Of a DNA stretch of 64,000 nucleotides, positions 11,405-22,034 are shown piece by piece. Position numbers and translations under genes: made by a program. Source of the stretch: Panaeolus papilionaceus (taxonomy: Eukaryota; Basidiomycota; Agaricomycetes; Agaricales); the NCBI GenBank assembly GCA_015501605.1, contig JADNRZ010000006.1, positions 248,001-312,000 of the forward strand, in the 5' to 3' direction. The notes beneath the pieces are model-generated. The model worked only from the letters and a program-made list of their open reading frames with translations. It searched no databases and was not told the DNA's origin. Numbering within the stretch: the first letter of the stretch is position 1; every line of letters starts with the position of its first letter.

Positions 11405-13046
11405 TTTACGGACGTTATATCCGTATCCTTTGTCAATCTTGCTTGTACAATATGCATACTCGTTTCCATTCAGCTTATTTCTTTCAACCCGTATCTAAGA
11501 ACCGTCAACTTGGAAAGCAGTTTCTGGAATGCCTTTCTCATTAGACCGCAGCTCTGTGCGGACGCTAAATAGAGTCTAGGTGCTGCGACGAAGCCTCCGT
11601 TCAATGAGTGGGTCTAATTAGGCAGGTGTTTACCACTGGATGCCAAGCCCCTTTCAACGTGCCCATCGAGGCATTTAAACGCCAGATTTATGATTGGAGG
11701 ATACCCTACAAGGTTGAACTACAAGATGATTGCTTATAATATCACCGAGCAAGCCCCGTTATGGATATAAAATCTGTCTATTATTGGAGGCAAAACAGTT
11801 AATGAATCGGGTTGGATAGAGAAATGAATTTCCCTCTCACGGCAGTGAAGGTGAACCCAAAAGGTCCATTCGAAGCGGATATGCCTAAAGTAGAACACGA
11901 TGTAGCTACTTAGGATATACGCGAGAGAAAAAACCGCTTGGGATCTTGTCACGCTGACTGGTCGATAAGATTGATACGAGGATTTGGACGACTCATCAAG
12001 TGTTTCGCATGTTCTGAATAATCTGAATTCAAGGTATATCTCCTGAGCCTTTGGCCAAGCCCAAGAAAAAACAGTACCTGTGGAGAAACAAGTCGTACAT
12101 TTCCACCCACCGGCAGCTGCGGTAGGTGGAGGAAATGCCAAGGGAATAATAATGACAGGTATTCCCTGCAATACTTTACTGTATGAGATGACTCTCAGAT
12201 ACGTCTGGGATCTACAGACCAATCGGAGAAAGCCATGAATGGTCACTAACTCCATATGTGGAAAGTCCCTCCTCGGCTTTTACCCAAGCCCAAAATCTGG
12301 CCAAGGCAGCAACTTAAAAGCGCCACCTACGTATCGCGCGGACGTGAGACCCAACTTGACAGTCACCCCGACCTCTCCATTGTCGGACACCGTGGACCGT
12401 CTTCTCAGACAGTCAAGCGTCGACCTGTGGACATCGGTCTCACTGGTCCAACCGTTCAAATATCACCATTATTCGAAAGACATCGGGTCTCTGTGCCCTA
12501 GCTCCCAGAAAAACGATTACAGATATTAAGATAATAAATTTGCTTCCGCGTTCTGTGAATGTAACTACTCCATCTTTAACATATTAACATATTGTAGCAT
12601 TAGGATCCCTCTAATCAAGGGCGAATTCGACACTCCACCTCTTGTGAATTTATACCTGAGTCTTCGTTTTTAGATGGCCGTCTCGATTCACAATGTTCGA
12701 GTCTGCGTACTTGCACAGCTTCAATGTGAATGAGATTGGATTCTTCAATTCTGTTTTTTTTTTTTATGCATTCACACGAAAAAACAACAGTTCTAGTACG
12801 GACTTCCCGAGATCTAGGAAGCCCGCAAACAGTCAATAGTTTGGCGCGAGTTCACATTCGCCTTGGGTCATGGTTCCCAAGACTTTGGGATCTGCCGAAA
12901 GAGATCTATGTTCTTGTTTGATTGCTTTCCCTTCTATGTCAACCAACCAAGATGCCAAGACCAACCCTTCCTACAAATATAATAAGCACTACCCTCTTGA
13001 AGTGTCCCTAGCATATCCCATTTTCTTTCGGTACACTAATCTCAAC
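11405..13046. other. gene-poor interval
   Basis: 1.6 kb between the carrier and the next Zn2Cys6 gene. The longest open frame is 11734-12255 on the minus strand (173 codons), whose translation shows no recognised domain and no plausible splice extension. A second frame on the plus strand at 12239-12529 is also featureless. The stretch holds a T-run near 12750. No terminal repeats were found by eye. It may hold non-coding transcripts or decayed sequence, but nothing can be supported. Confidence 0.4.
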
Positions 13047-14492
13047 ATGTCCTCTGAAGCAGCAAACAAGAAGAAAAGAAGTCCTGCTGAATCCAACCCT
13101 GCACCTGATGGTGACCACCGTAAACGGTTAGTCATGGTTGTTGCCCTGATCCCTCCACAACCCTGTGTTGATTCGAGAATCTCTAGACGCCGCAACAGAA
13201 CTACGCAATCATGTTTAAATTGTCATACATCAAAGCGCATGGTAAAGAGCAAACTCTTTTGAGTGCATTGACACAGCTGACATCGGGCTCAAGTGCGATC
13301 GCAAGCGCCCAGCATGTGCCCGTTGTACTCAGCTTGGCTTGGTATGGCATTTATTATAATTTGGTTATCCAGGACGTCACTGATACCTTCAATAGACCGG
13401 CCTCTGCGTCTACGAAGTCGATGACCCTAGTCAAAGAACAGATACACAGGACGAAAGTGCTCGACTGTTAAAGCGAGTGGCTGAGCTTGAGGGCGTTATT
13501 CGAGAAGTGCGTCGGTCCTTGTTTGCTTACGAGCGCCTGCCTAATTCAAATTTTCGAAGCTAAAAAACAAACCACATCCTCGTTGGGTTCAAGGCACGAA
13601 TGCAGGAGAAGATTTTGACAAGTGGCAGCCCCGAGGTGGTCCACATGGGGACGAGGCTTCTGCATCGTCATCCAGTGCACCATCCCCTCTTCACTCATCA
13701 TGTTCCTCCGACCGAGGGGAAGGCTTTCAGCATCCCTCGAGGGCAGGGAAATCCCCTGGAGACTCACTAAATACTCCGATTCATCTCCAAACCAGCCTTA
13801 GTCCCCGGCAAAGCTCTCCTTATAGTCCAACCTCCTCCGGCAATACATCTCCCCCCGCCTTGCTCACGCCGACAGAGGAATACCCATTGTCGCATGTCGG
13901 TGTTGCGGGAAATACCTTGTCTCATGATTATGACTTGGCTTCTATGTTTTTATCCTACCCAGGGCTACTTGGGTGCCATGAAGGACATTTTGCTTCGCCT
14001 GGCGAAAGCAGGTTTGGTAAAAGTGGTAGTAATCACTGCGGCTGTTTACACGAAGCGACCTCGTATAACACAATGCTCGAGCTCTCGTTGCGTCTGAGGA
14101 AGGCTTCTGACGTTCTTTCGCGCTTACCCCATCACCAGCTGGGGCACATGTGTCACTTGCATCAGCGGATTGCGGAGCTCGATTCCTTTGCGACGTGAGT
14201 ACGGATTATCAAACCAATGTTCATCGCAGCTAATTATCCGGGCCACAGAAATGCGTTGAGCGATATATCCAGCACACCTAGCGACATGCCCGATGCGCTT
14301 ACGGGTGAACGACACATCCATGGCGCCGTTCAGGCCGGCTTTCATGGGTCCAACATGTTTTCGGCGCGGTCGTCCCCTTCTCAAGGTGGCATAAACAATG
14401 TACGACCATGGGATATGCATCCCCCTAACGCCAACTCTCCTGCATCTTTAGATGACTCTTTCATGACCTGGGAGCCTCCCCGTAGATCATAA
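13047..14492 (+). CDS. Zn(II)2Cys6 transcription factor (small, fungal)
   Basis: 390-residue predicted DNA-binding regulator. Six exons: 13047-13126, 13187-13241, 13294-13341, 13396-13506, 13560-14194, 14249-14492. The Gal4-type cluster is built from three exons: SCLNCHTSKRM, then CDRKRPACARCTQLGL, then TGLCVYE, giving the spacing C-x2-C-x6-C-x6-C-x2-C-x8-C. A basic patch (HRKRRRNR) precedes it and a short coiled coil (ARLLKRVAELEGVIRE) follows. After a long S/P-rich linker there is a conserved C-terminal block CGCLHEATSYNTMLELSLRL plus RKASDVLSRLPHH, known from many Agaricomycete factors of unknown target. No middle 'fungal_trans' domain is present. The ATG was taken as the first after the upstream leader; the frame is open further upstream, so an earlier start cannot be excluded. 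Confidence 0.8.
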
Positions 14493-15607
14493 CGAATCAA
14501 TATGTATGGCGCCAGGTGGATTATTTATTACTTGTTATCATAGATGTCCCAACCATCAATCACTGCATCGAGGCATGTACAATAATTACTGCAAATATAT
14601 TTACTTTAAAAAAAAGACAGTGAAAGGGGATACAAGATTGCGTATTTTAAGGAATTTACTGGGCATGCCCCTGTTAATCCGTCCAGTCAAGACTGTTGGT
14701 CTTCGGAGTACCCATGTGTTCCAGATTAGCGGGCATTGGAAGACAGATACTATGTCTTGTTCCCCGAATTTCTTGCTCTGCCTCAGCTCCCCGATCTCTT
14801 GGCGCCATGACATCGCTTGGCTCTATCCCAAGCCAAACTCAAGGCTGCCCAAGATAACTAATTCTATTTATAGTTAGGGAGTAGGTGCCAAGGCAGTGGT
14901 TAACTTCAAGGTTCAAAAACATCTTAATGACAACTTAGGGGTTTTAATTCTGCCACAGAGGTAATTCTGGGTAATTGGAACATTCGTCGGACGAAAATCC
15001 TGGGAAAGTATCATTCGAGACATAAGATAAGTCTCGAATCTCCGAACTCAATGCAGAGTCAGTCTTCACAATACCTGTGCTCTCTAGGCGCTGTTGGCTC
15101 GCCCATGCCTTCATCATGCAGATTTACTACGTATTTATGGACAAAATGATGCTTCTGAGGGTTCTCAATGTCTCACTGCCCTATTTTAGCGCAGATACCA
15201 TTGACCTAGCGCTTGGTAATTCGGCAGCGATGAGCAGCCAATTTGTTGATAACACAGGGTATTGAGGTTGACATTGTGAGGGAAGTAATTTGTATTGGAT
15301 GCTGATAGAGTCCGATGAAGCGTGTTTCGTAGACATAGCCTACTTGTGATACTCTGGGCAACATTTCCACCGGTAGCTGAAGAATGCACACTTAGGCGCT
15401 GATGTCGGTTGGGTTGAAATTTCAAACTCCGAATTAGGTTTATCAAAACTTATGTCGATAAGTAACCTGACAATATTTAGCTTAATAATAAAATATTTAA
15501 ATAAATATTTAAATATTACGTGATACTAAAAGTTAAGGCTGAACCAGTCATCTCGCCTTTCTCAAATTTCAACTCTACTGGTAACAACTTGAAACTAACA
15601 CAAAAAT
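14493..15607. other. intergenic, Zn2Cys6 gene to U2AF35
   Basis: 1.1 kb with no supported gene. A very AT-rich near-palindromic stretch lies at 15484-15516 (repeats of ATATTTAAATA type), upstream of U2AF35. Short open frames on both strands show no recognisable protein. Confidence 0.4.
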
Positions 15608-16507
15608 ATGGCATCTCACTTGGTAAAGTTGCCAGATCTTTACTGTGTGCAGATGTACTAATGTTCTTCTTTAGGCAAATATCTTCGGTACTGAACAAGA
15701 CCGTGTCAATTGTTCGTTTTACTACAAGGTGACCTTTTCAACTTGAGTTATTTGATGTCCTGAGCTTTGCTGATAACATTGCAGATTGGTGCATGCCGAC
15801 ACGGTGACCGGTGCTCCAGAAAACATATTAAACCGCCATTCTCACAAACAATACTGCTTCCCAACGTCTATCACAACCCTGCTCATGATCCCGTCTGCAA
15901 ACTTACTGAAAAGGAGCTACAAGAAGGGTTTGATGCAGTTTACGAGGACCTCTATTGTGAATTGGCAAAGTTCGGCCATCTCTTGGAGCTTCATGTACGT
16001 TGCTTGTTTTCATGCCGTTTCAATCCTGACAGTTAAATCAGGTGTGCGACAATGTTGGGGACCACCTTATTGGAAATGTTTATGCTCGATATGAATGGGA
16101 GACGGAAGCACAGGCTGCAGTTGACAGTTGTAACGAGCGCTGGTATGCGGGTAAGCCTGAATATTATCTATTTTAGCGACCAATCATCTAATATATATGC
16201 AGGCCGACCACTTTATGCAGAACTTTCACCAGTAACAGACTTCAGGGAGGCTTGCTGTCGTCAGAATGAAAATGGGGAGTGCAACCGTGGTGGATTCTGT
16301 AATTTCATGCATCTGCGCTTGGCGTCGCCTGAGCTGGTGTCTGCTCTCAAGCACGGGCAAAGACTAGAAAGAAAACAGAATCCATCCAAGACGGAGTCTG
16401 GAGCGGGTGGTTGGGAACCTAGTAAACGTGAAGGTGGCCGAGGTAGGAGTGCGAGCCCTTCACGACGCAGCAGTAATCCAGGAGAAGACCGCTGGACTCG
16501 CAAATGA
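15608..16507 (+). CDS. U2AF small subunit (U2AF35)
   Basis: Small subunit of the U2 snRNP auxiliary factor, which reads the 3' splice-site AG with the large subunit. Five exons: 15608-15622 (15 nt), 15675-15728, 15785-15994, 16042-16150, 16203-16507; 230 residues. It starts MASHLANIFGTEQDRVNC. The first CCCH zinc finger is C-FYYKIGACRHGDRCSRKH, then the UHM domain with CDNVGDHLIGNVYARY, and the second CCCH finger in CCRQNENGECNRGGFCNFMH. The C-terminal tail is short and rich in R, S and G, in place of a long RS domain. The first coding exon holds only five codons. Convergent with ALG14, 112 bp between stops. Confidence 0.93.
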
Positions 16508-16619
16508 TTCACCGAATCGTATTACGACCGTAGATGCTCGTTGAGACGTGTATATTATTTCTACAATACCTCCTAGGTAGTTGGGCAACCACTGTTTCTG
16601 CACTTTTGGAATTCCCTAA

Positions 16620-17525
16620 TTATATCAACCATTGGCTGTTGCTGAGCCGACCGGAACGAACACTGCTTTCCGACCACTGATTTATAAACCTCACAACAAC
16701 AGTTAGTAATGATTAAGTAGCAGGAATATGACAGAAGGACACCTGTCTGCAACTGGTCGAAGTAAGCGGCCTGTCAGGGACAAAGACTGGACTCGAGCGA
16801 AACTTTCCACATAAACGACCAAAGGAGACGGCAAGCCAACGAACTAAAATGGTTCTACGTAAATAACCCTTGTTTATACCCTATAAAACAGCCCACGGAC
16901 CTTTTTTATGTACATGGCGAGACAGAGAATAACGCATGTCCCTGGTCCGTTCAACAGGAGAACGTCAAAAGCATTTTTGGATGTAGCATCCATGGTGGGG
17001 ACGACACAAAATTGCCATGTACACGATAGAAGACAGCCGAGAGAGGAGAAAATCGCAGTAGTCATTGGTTGGTGGACTTTTCTTGCGCGAGGGATATAGA
17101 GAAAGGAAAACTAGTTAATACACCTGGTAAGTGATAATGCAGCACAAGTAAAGTGGACGAATGAAAACCTCGTCAGTCGGCGTCTGGCTTTCAATATCCA
17201 TTGCCTTCTGGATGCTAAGTGCATCTCCCTCACCAACAATATATACTCGTCGATATTTATGTTTATCCAGAGCGGACAGAAGTTTCAACATTTCCGTAGT
17301 GTGTCCACCTATGTGCGAGTCAGCATACCTTCGCATCAGGAGCCCAAAAGGTTTAACACCTGAACCAAGAAAAATACCCAAGGAAGGTCTCCCATTTTTA
17401 GCGATACGCAGTCGTGGTACACTTTTTTTGATAATAACAATATAAAGACGCAAAGCTAACAAAGCAAGAAAGAGGGTTATGGGCAAGAAATACATATGCC
17501 TTTTGGGACTCACAAGTAGAGACAA
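16620..17525 (-). CDS. ALG14: ALG14, UDP-GlcNAc transferase subunit
   Basis: Membrane subunit of the Alg13-Alg14 enzyme that adds the second GlcNAc to dolichol-PP-GlcNAc on the cytosolic face of the ER; Alg14 anchors Alg13. Five exons: 17525-17360, 17308-17169, 17110-16901, 16843-16743, 16689-16620; 228 residues, in frame. An N-terminal membrane helix (YFLPITLFLALLALRLYIVI) is followed by FLGSGGHTTEM, YIPRARKVHQP, VLLLNGPGTCVILCLAMYI and VYVESFARVQSLSLTGRLL, all family blocks. The end is FINQW...WLI, matching the usual conserved tail. Intron 2 has a weak donor (GTTTTC) but is required by phase and conservation. Divergent from APC8, 164 bp apart. Confidence 0.9.
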
Positions 17526-17689
17526 CTCCCAGAAATTAGAATGAGGTTCCGGGAAACGGACCGGTCATATAGCACCGGACAAGCGTGACTTGGGATCAGT
17601 GTCAATCAGGATCAATGCAGTGACTGGTCCATGTTGTGCAAGTTCGTCTTCCTCCTCTATGCAGATTGCGGGTCTATTACGACTCTATC
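17526..17689. promoter_or_regulatory. shared intergenic promoter, ALG14 / APC8
   Basis: 164 bp between the two divergent start codons; promoters must overlap or be back to back. No specific motif recognised. Confidence 0.4.
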
Positions 17690-20137
17690 ATGACTACATT
17701 TAAGGGTATAGATAGTGAAATAGTTTCTCAGCTTCGAATTGCTTCCAAGGAATGTTTAGACAGGGGCCTGTTAGTCGCAGCAAAGTGGTAAGGTGTTCTC
17801 ACCCTTATTCCACCAGAATCTCAAAATATCAACTTTTCCTTAGGGCTTCTCAACTTCTGCTTTCAATTCTTGCAGAAAGACGCGCTATTCTTGCGGGCAC
17901 ATCGTCTATGGAAGCCTTTTCCACATCGACACCCGCCCGAACACGATCCACTCAACATCTAGATTCCTTTTCGAGCCAATCCCCGCTTGAAACACAACCC
18001 GTCCTGCCTCTTCCACCTGGGCGGCAAATAGAGACATTGTCATTGTATGGACAATCATACGAGCCCTCTATATTGACTCGAGATTTAGAAAAACGCGATG
18101 AAGATGCTTTTGCAGCTGGTCGGTCATGCTTCGAGGCGCAGGAATATGCAAAGGTAGAATACTGGCTGAAAGACTGTGAAAGCCCCAAAGCGAAGTTTCT
18201 AAAAGTGTACAGCCGATTCATAGTACGTCAGCTTTAATTGCAAAAATATTTGCTTTTCATCTGACGTTATCACTAGGCAAGCGAACGAACAGCGCAACGA
18301 AACTGGCACAAACTTGACAGCAAGTGGATCTGTTCATATCTTGTTGGCCCAACATCGACAACTCTACCCTAGATAGCCGTCATCAGACCCCGGTACCCAT
18401 CAATACTTCGCTACCTGATCTCCTTGAACTCGTTTCCAAAGACTTGGATCCATGGTTGCTTTTCTTGTCAGTATTTTTCAGAACTGTCGCCACCAGATGA
18501 TTCATGATGTTTTTTTTTTTTCGTGTGCAATAAAGAAAAGGCCTCTTCCTCTCACGTCTTTCTAGAAGGCAAGAAGCTATTGAAAGTATCCTTCGTTCCA
18601 TCGCAGGCTTTAATTGGAATTGGTCGGCCTGGACTGTATTGGCTAATTGCATAAGCGATGCAGAAGAGGTGGTGTCTTATTTGTTGCCCGCATCTTGGGT
18701 CTACTGATTCTCTTCAGCTGTCAAGCCTTTTACAACTCATTCCTTTGGCTTCGGACCATCCTCTGGTGCAATTCTTCCAAATTAAGACCTTAAACGAGCT
18801 TCACAATCCTTCCGACAATGAGTTACTGCTCTGTGACCGATTGTTGACACAGGAATTTTTTCCAAACAGCTTGTGGATTATGACCTTGCGGGCGTGTGTG
18901 CTGTATCACCTGCACGGTCAGCAATCATCACTTTTATTCCTCATAACACATCTTGACAAGTCGCATTTTTAGATTACGGGGAAGCCGCTGATCAGTTCGA
19001 GCAAATTCTGAACATAGACCCCCAGCACATTGATGATATCGATGTATACTCCAATATCCTTTATGTTAGCGACAGTAAGATGAAGCTATCAAAGCTTGCG
19101 CATGAATTCCTTGCGCTTGACAAAGATCGTCCTGAAGTTTGTTGCCTGATTGGTGATTCGCTCGCGGTTATTCGTGTAACGCTGACACTAACACAGATAA
19201 ATACACAGGAAATCACTATTCGCAACGTGCTGAGCATGAGAAGGCAGTAAAATACTTCAGGAGGGCAACCCAGCTCGATCGGACTTGTCTTTCAGCGTGG
19301 ACACTGATGGGACATGAGTATGTTGAAATGAAGAATTCGCATGCCGCAATAGAAGCGTATCGTCGAGCCGTGGGTGAGTCGAATTCTGATTGTTCTGATC
19401 TCTGCCAACTGTTTCACCGTTGCAGATGTGAGTCGCAAAGACTACAGAGCTTGGTTTGGTTTGGGCCAGGCATATGAACTGCTCAGTATGCATCATTACG
19501 CCCTGCATTACTACCAAAGGGCAACAACTTTACGGTATGCTGCGTCGGCATAGAGTATAGGATCTTACCCATATGCTATGTAGGCCATATGACGAAAGGT
19601 TGTGGAGATCGCAAGCCCTCTGTTATGAAGAAATAGGAAGGTCCGAGCTGCATTCCACAATTTTGATGCTTCTTGCTAAGGTTTACACGCAGGCTTCGTG
19701 AGGCTGTGGAATGCTACAAACGGGCATTAATTTCGGCAGATCCACATGACATTTCCATCTATTCAAAGCTTGCTAAACTTCATCGCACGCTCAACGAAAC
19801 TGCTGAGGCTGTTGCTTATCATCGGAGAGTTGTGGAAATTTGCCAAGCCAATGGTGAGAGCTGGTGCAGTCCTTGGCGTTCACACTGACCGGATTATTCT
19901 TCGTTTCTCCGTATAGTGTATCCCATACAAGATTTCTCCAAATCTTGCATTGAAGTGGCCGAGCACGAAATCGCAATTAATGGGGACCTTCGACTTGCCC
20001 ATCGATACCTCGAGGTGGTAGCCAACAGCAATTCGGAGGATGTAACTAAAGCATCTGAGTTACTGAAAAGTCTTAAAGCAAAGTTTCACCTTCGAGCGAC
20101 CCAGGGACTAGATGCCCACAGCTTACCAGGCACTTGA
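17690..20137 (+). CDS. CDC23: APC8/Cdc23, anaphase-promoting complex TPR subunit
   Basis: TPR scaffold subunit of the APC/C ubiquitin ligase, part of the TPR lobe that binds activators and drives mitotic exit. Twelve exons: 17690-17787, 17844-18222, 18277-18323, 18377-18466, 18536-18668, 18718-18916, 18973-19152, 19209-19373, 19426-19534, 19584-19640, 19693-19853, 19917-20137; 612 residues in frame. The N-terminal APC8 domain is recognised from [15 protein letters not shown], and [22 protein letters not shown] repeats run through the second half, e.g. [40 protein letters not shown] and [19 protein letters not shown], typical of Cdc23. The C-terminus is short after the last TPR. Confidence 0.93.
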
Positions 20138-20456
20138 ATATAAGTAGAAGCAGACTTTTGCATCTTGTTTCTGAGTTTGAATACATCTGTCTATATTCAC
20201 ACCAGTAACAGTACTTACTTTTTTGAATAGTTTACTAATGATTTGAATGGTTAGGGGTATCATGGATTTCAGCTACAGAAATGAAATGTGTGCTGAACAT
20301 GAAGTGAATTTTTGATGTCAATAAACCCTTTCTATTAAGCGCTTGAATTACATCAGGATTTGTGACTGTAAATCGTTTGATACCTACCCTAAACAACAGG
20401 TCACGGGCACCTTGGGTCCAAACCTCAACAAATCGAAATGATAGGCGCAAACATCA
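20138..20456. other. intergenic, APC8 to GLTSCR-domain gene
   Basis: 319 bp between genes on the same strand. No ORF or repeat recognised; presumably APC8 3' end and promoter of the next gene. Confidence 0.4.
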
Positions 20457-21764
20457 ATGGCATTGGCTCAGAACGACGCAATTGACGCTCAATCACCCTC
20501 AGGTGCTACCAGTCTACGCCATTCGATCCAGACACCAATACCAACCAGCTCCGGGTCTCAACACGTTGCTTCAACTTCTTCTACCTGGCAATCTCTAAAC
20601 TCTTCATCAGCACAACATGATCTTCAAACAAACTGTAACTTGGTGCCAGATCGGAAAACACCAGAAGAACTTGCTAGTGTATCTCAACTAGCCAACAAGT
20701 ATTGCCTACCTTTTTCATTGCACCTCCTACATATTCATAATTTGCAGGACGAAGCAACGAAGGTTTCAAGACGAAGGTCGAGTGTTGCAGCCAGACGTGG
20801 ACACACCATTCGTAGACCAGTTGGATGTCATTTCAAGACTCCTTCCATACCATATTTTTCACCAGCCGAAGGAAGATCTAACACTATCAAAGAAAGGGAA
20901 GAGGAAGGCACAAGGCCCACTGTGGGCAGAAATTCAGGGTAAGTTGTCTTCATAAACGGGCAAGGGGGCGCTATCATATTCACTTTTAAGTAGAAATCAA
21001 GTTCGCTCTTGAGTGCCATCGTAGATACGAAGCCATTCGAAATAGGTGGCGAAACCTTAAAGTTCGCGTTGGCCAGGTTGTTTCTTTGTCTTATGCTTAA
21101 CAAAATCATAAACTCATGCCCAATATAGCGAAGTGGGTCAGACGATCAGTCGTATTACTTAGCACAGGTGGTCTTAGAATCGGATCGGTCAGAGAACGCG
21201 TGGCTCACTAGCGAGCTACGAACTGCACGAGCAGAGTCAGAACGCATTGAACGAGAAAAACGTGCCGCCGCCAACGCTGCTCGGATGACACAATTTAACA
21301 TCACTCCTCAGCCGACAATATCAACTATGCAAACACAGTACTACCGCCCATACCCTTATGGATACACACAAGCGTACGGTGTCCCTCCGGCGGCGGGACC
21401 CAGTGTCTCGACGTTTCCCGTGTCAAACATGCCGCCTGCTACATACACACCGTATCAGGCGACTAGTGCAATTCCTGTTCAGCTGCCAGTAGCTTCCCTT
21501 CCAGCACTGCATGCTTTAGGGATCATACCTGTTCCTGCAGGATCCTTGCCATCGGAAGGACAACCTCAACCTGCTGCGGTATTAAAGGGGTCTAGTGCCA
21601 ACGGCACCATCCTCAGTCTAGAAATTAATGTGTCGCTTCTTCAATCGGCTCAGATGAGTGGTTTAGCTATGGTGTTGAATTCTTTGGTATCCCGAACATC
21701 CTCTCAAACCACTTCCTCGGGCTCTGTGGCTACTCCTAGCAGTACAAAGGAAGGTAGCTCGTAG
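20457..21764 (+). CDS. GLTSCR-domain protein, possible SWI/SNF (GBAF-like) subunit
   Basis: 383-residue protein in four exons: 20457-20698, 20748-20938, 20994-21076, 21129-21764. Spliced exon 2 reads DTPFVDQLDVISRLLPYHIF followed by HQPKEDL, which resembles the GLTSCR1 conserved domain (animal BICRA/BICRAL, subunits of the non-canonical BAF remodeller) around its LLPYH motif. Exons 3-4 add a helical segment (FALECHRRYEAIRNRWRNLK; SYYLAQVVLESDRSENAWL) and a likely coiled coil with ERIEREKRAAANAAR. The rest is P/T/S/Y/Q-rich and probably disordered. Joining exons in the phase used here gives the helical frame; a different phase in exon 2 gives an unconvincing basic sequence. Function in fungi is inferred; the family match is from memory of the motif. 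Confidence 0.6.
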
Positions 21765-22034
21765 AACGTTATGACCTATTGATTTTTATATGTTTTAATG
21801 TACCATTGTAGCACATACTTATTTGCATTTAAGTTTTTTGTGGATTTAAGTCGATATCTGTCAGTTAATGATGCGACTTAGGATGGCAATGACAGGTGAT
21901 ATAGTGATGTGATGACGCCCAATTTGGATTGTTGGAGTTTATTAACAGCCGTCATTCCAGCGTGAACGTTTGTTTCCTGCTAACTGCCAACACATTGCAA
22001 CAGTTACAGTGCTACGATAACCCTCCAAGGATCC

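Noticed and set aside
11734..12255. 173-codon open frame on the minus strand
   Set aside because: No domain, no convincing splice extension, and not supported by any family match.
12747..12768. T-run as a possible terminator or Pol III signal
   Set aside because: No tRNA or other Pol III gene precedes it; simple T-runs are common in this genome.
12266..14860. Apparent repeat between CCCAAGCCC-containing stretches near 12270 and 14830
   Set aside because: Similarity is short and patchy (roughly 65% over ~40 bp by eye); no defined ends.
18467..18565. Possible loss of the KGLFLxRL segment in APC8, or a non-canonical AT-AG intron
   Set aside because: An acceptor at 18535 restores [19 protein letters not shown] in frame with a normal 69-nt intron.
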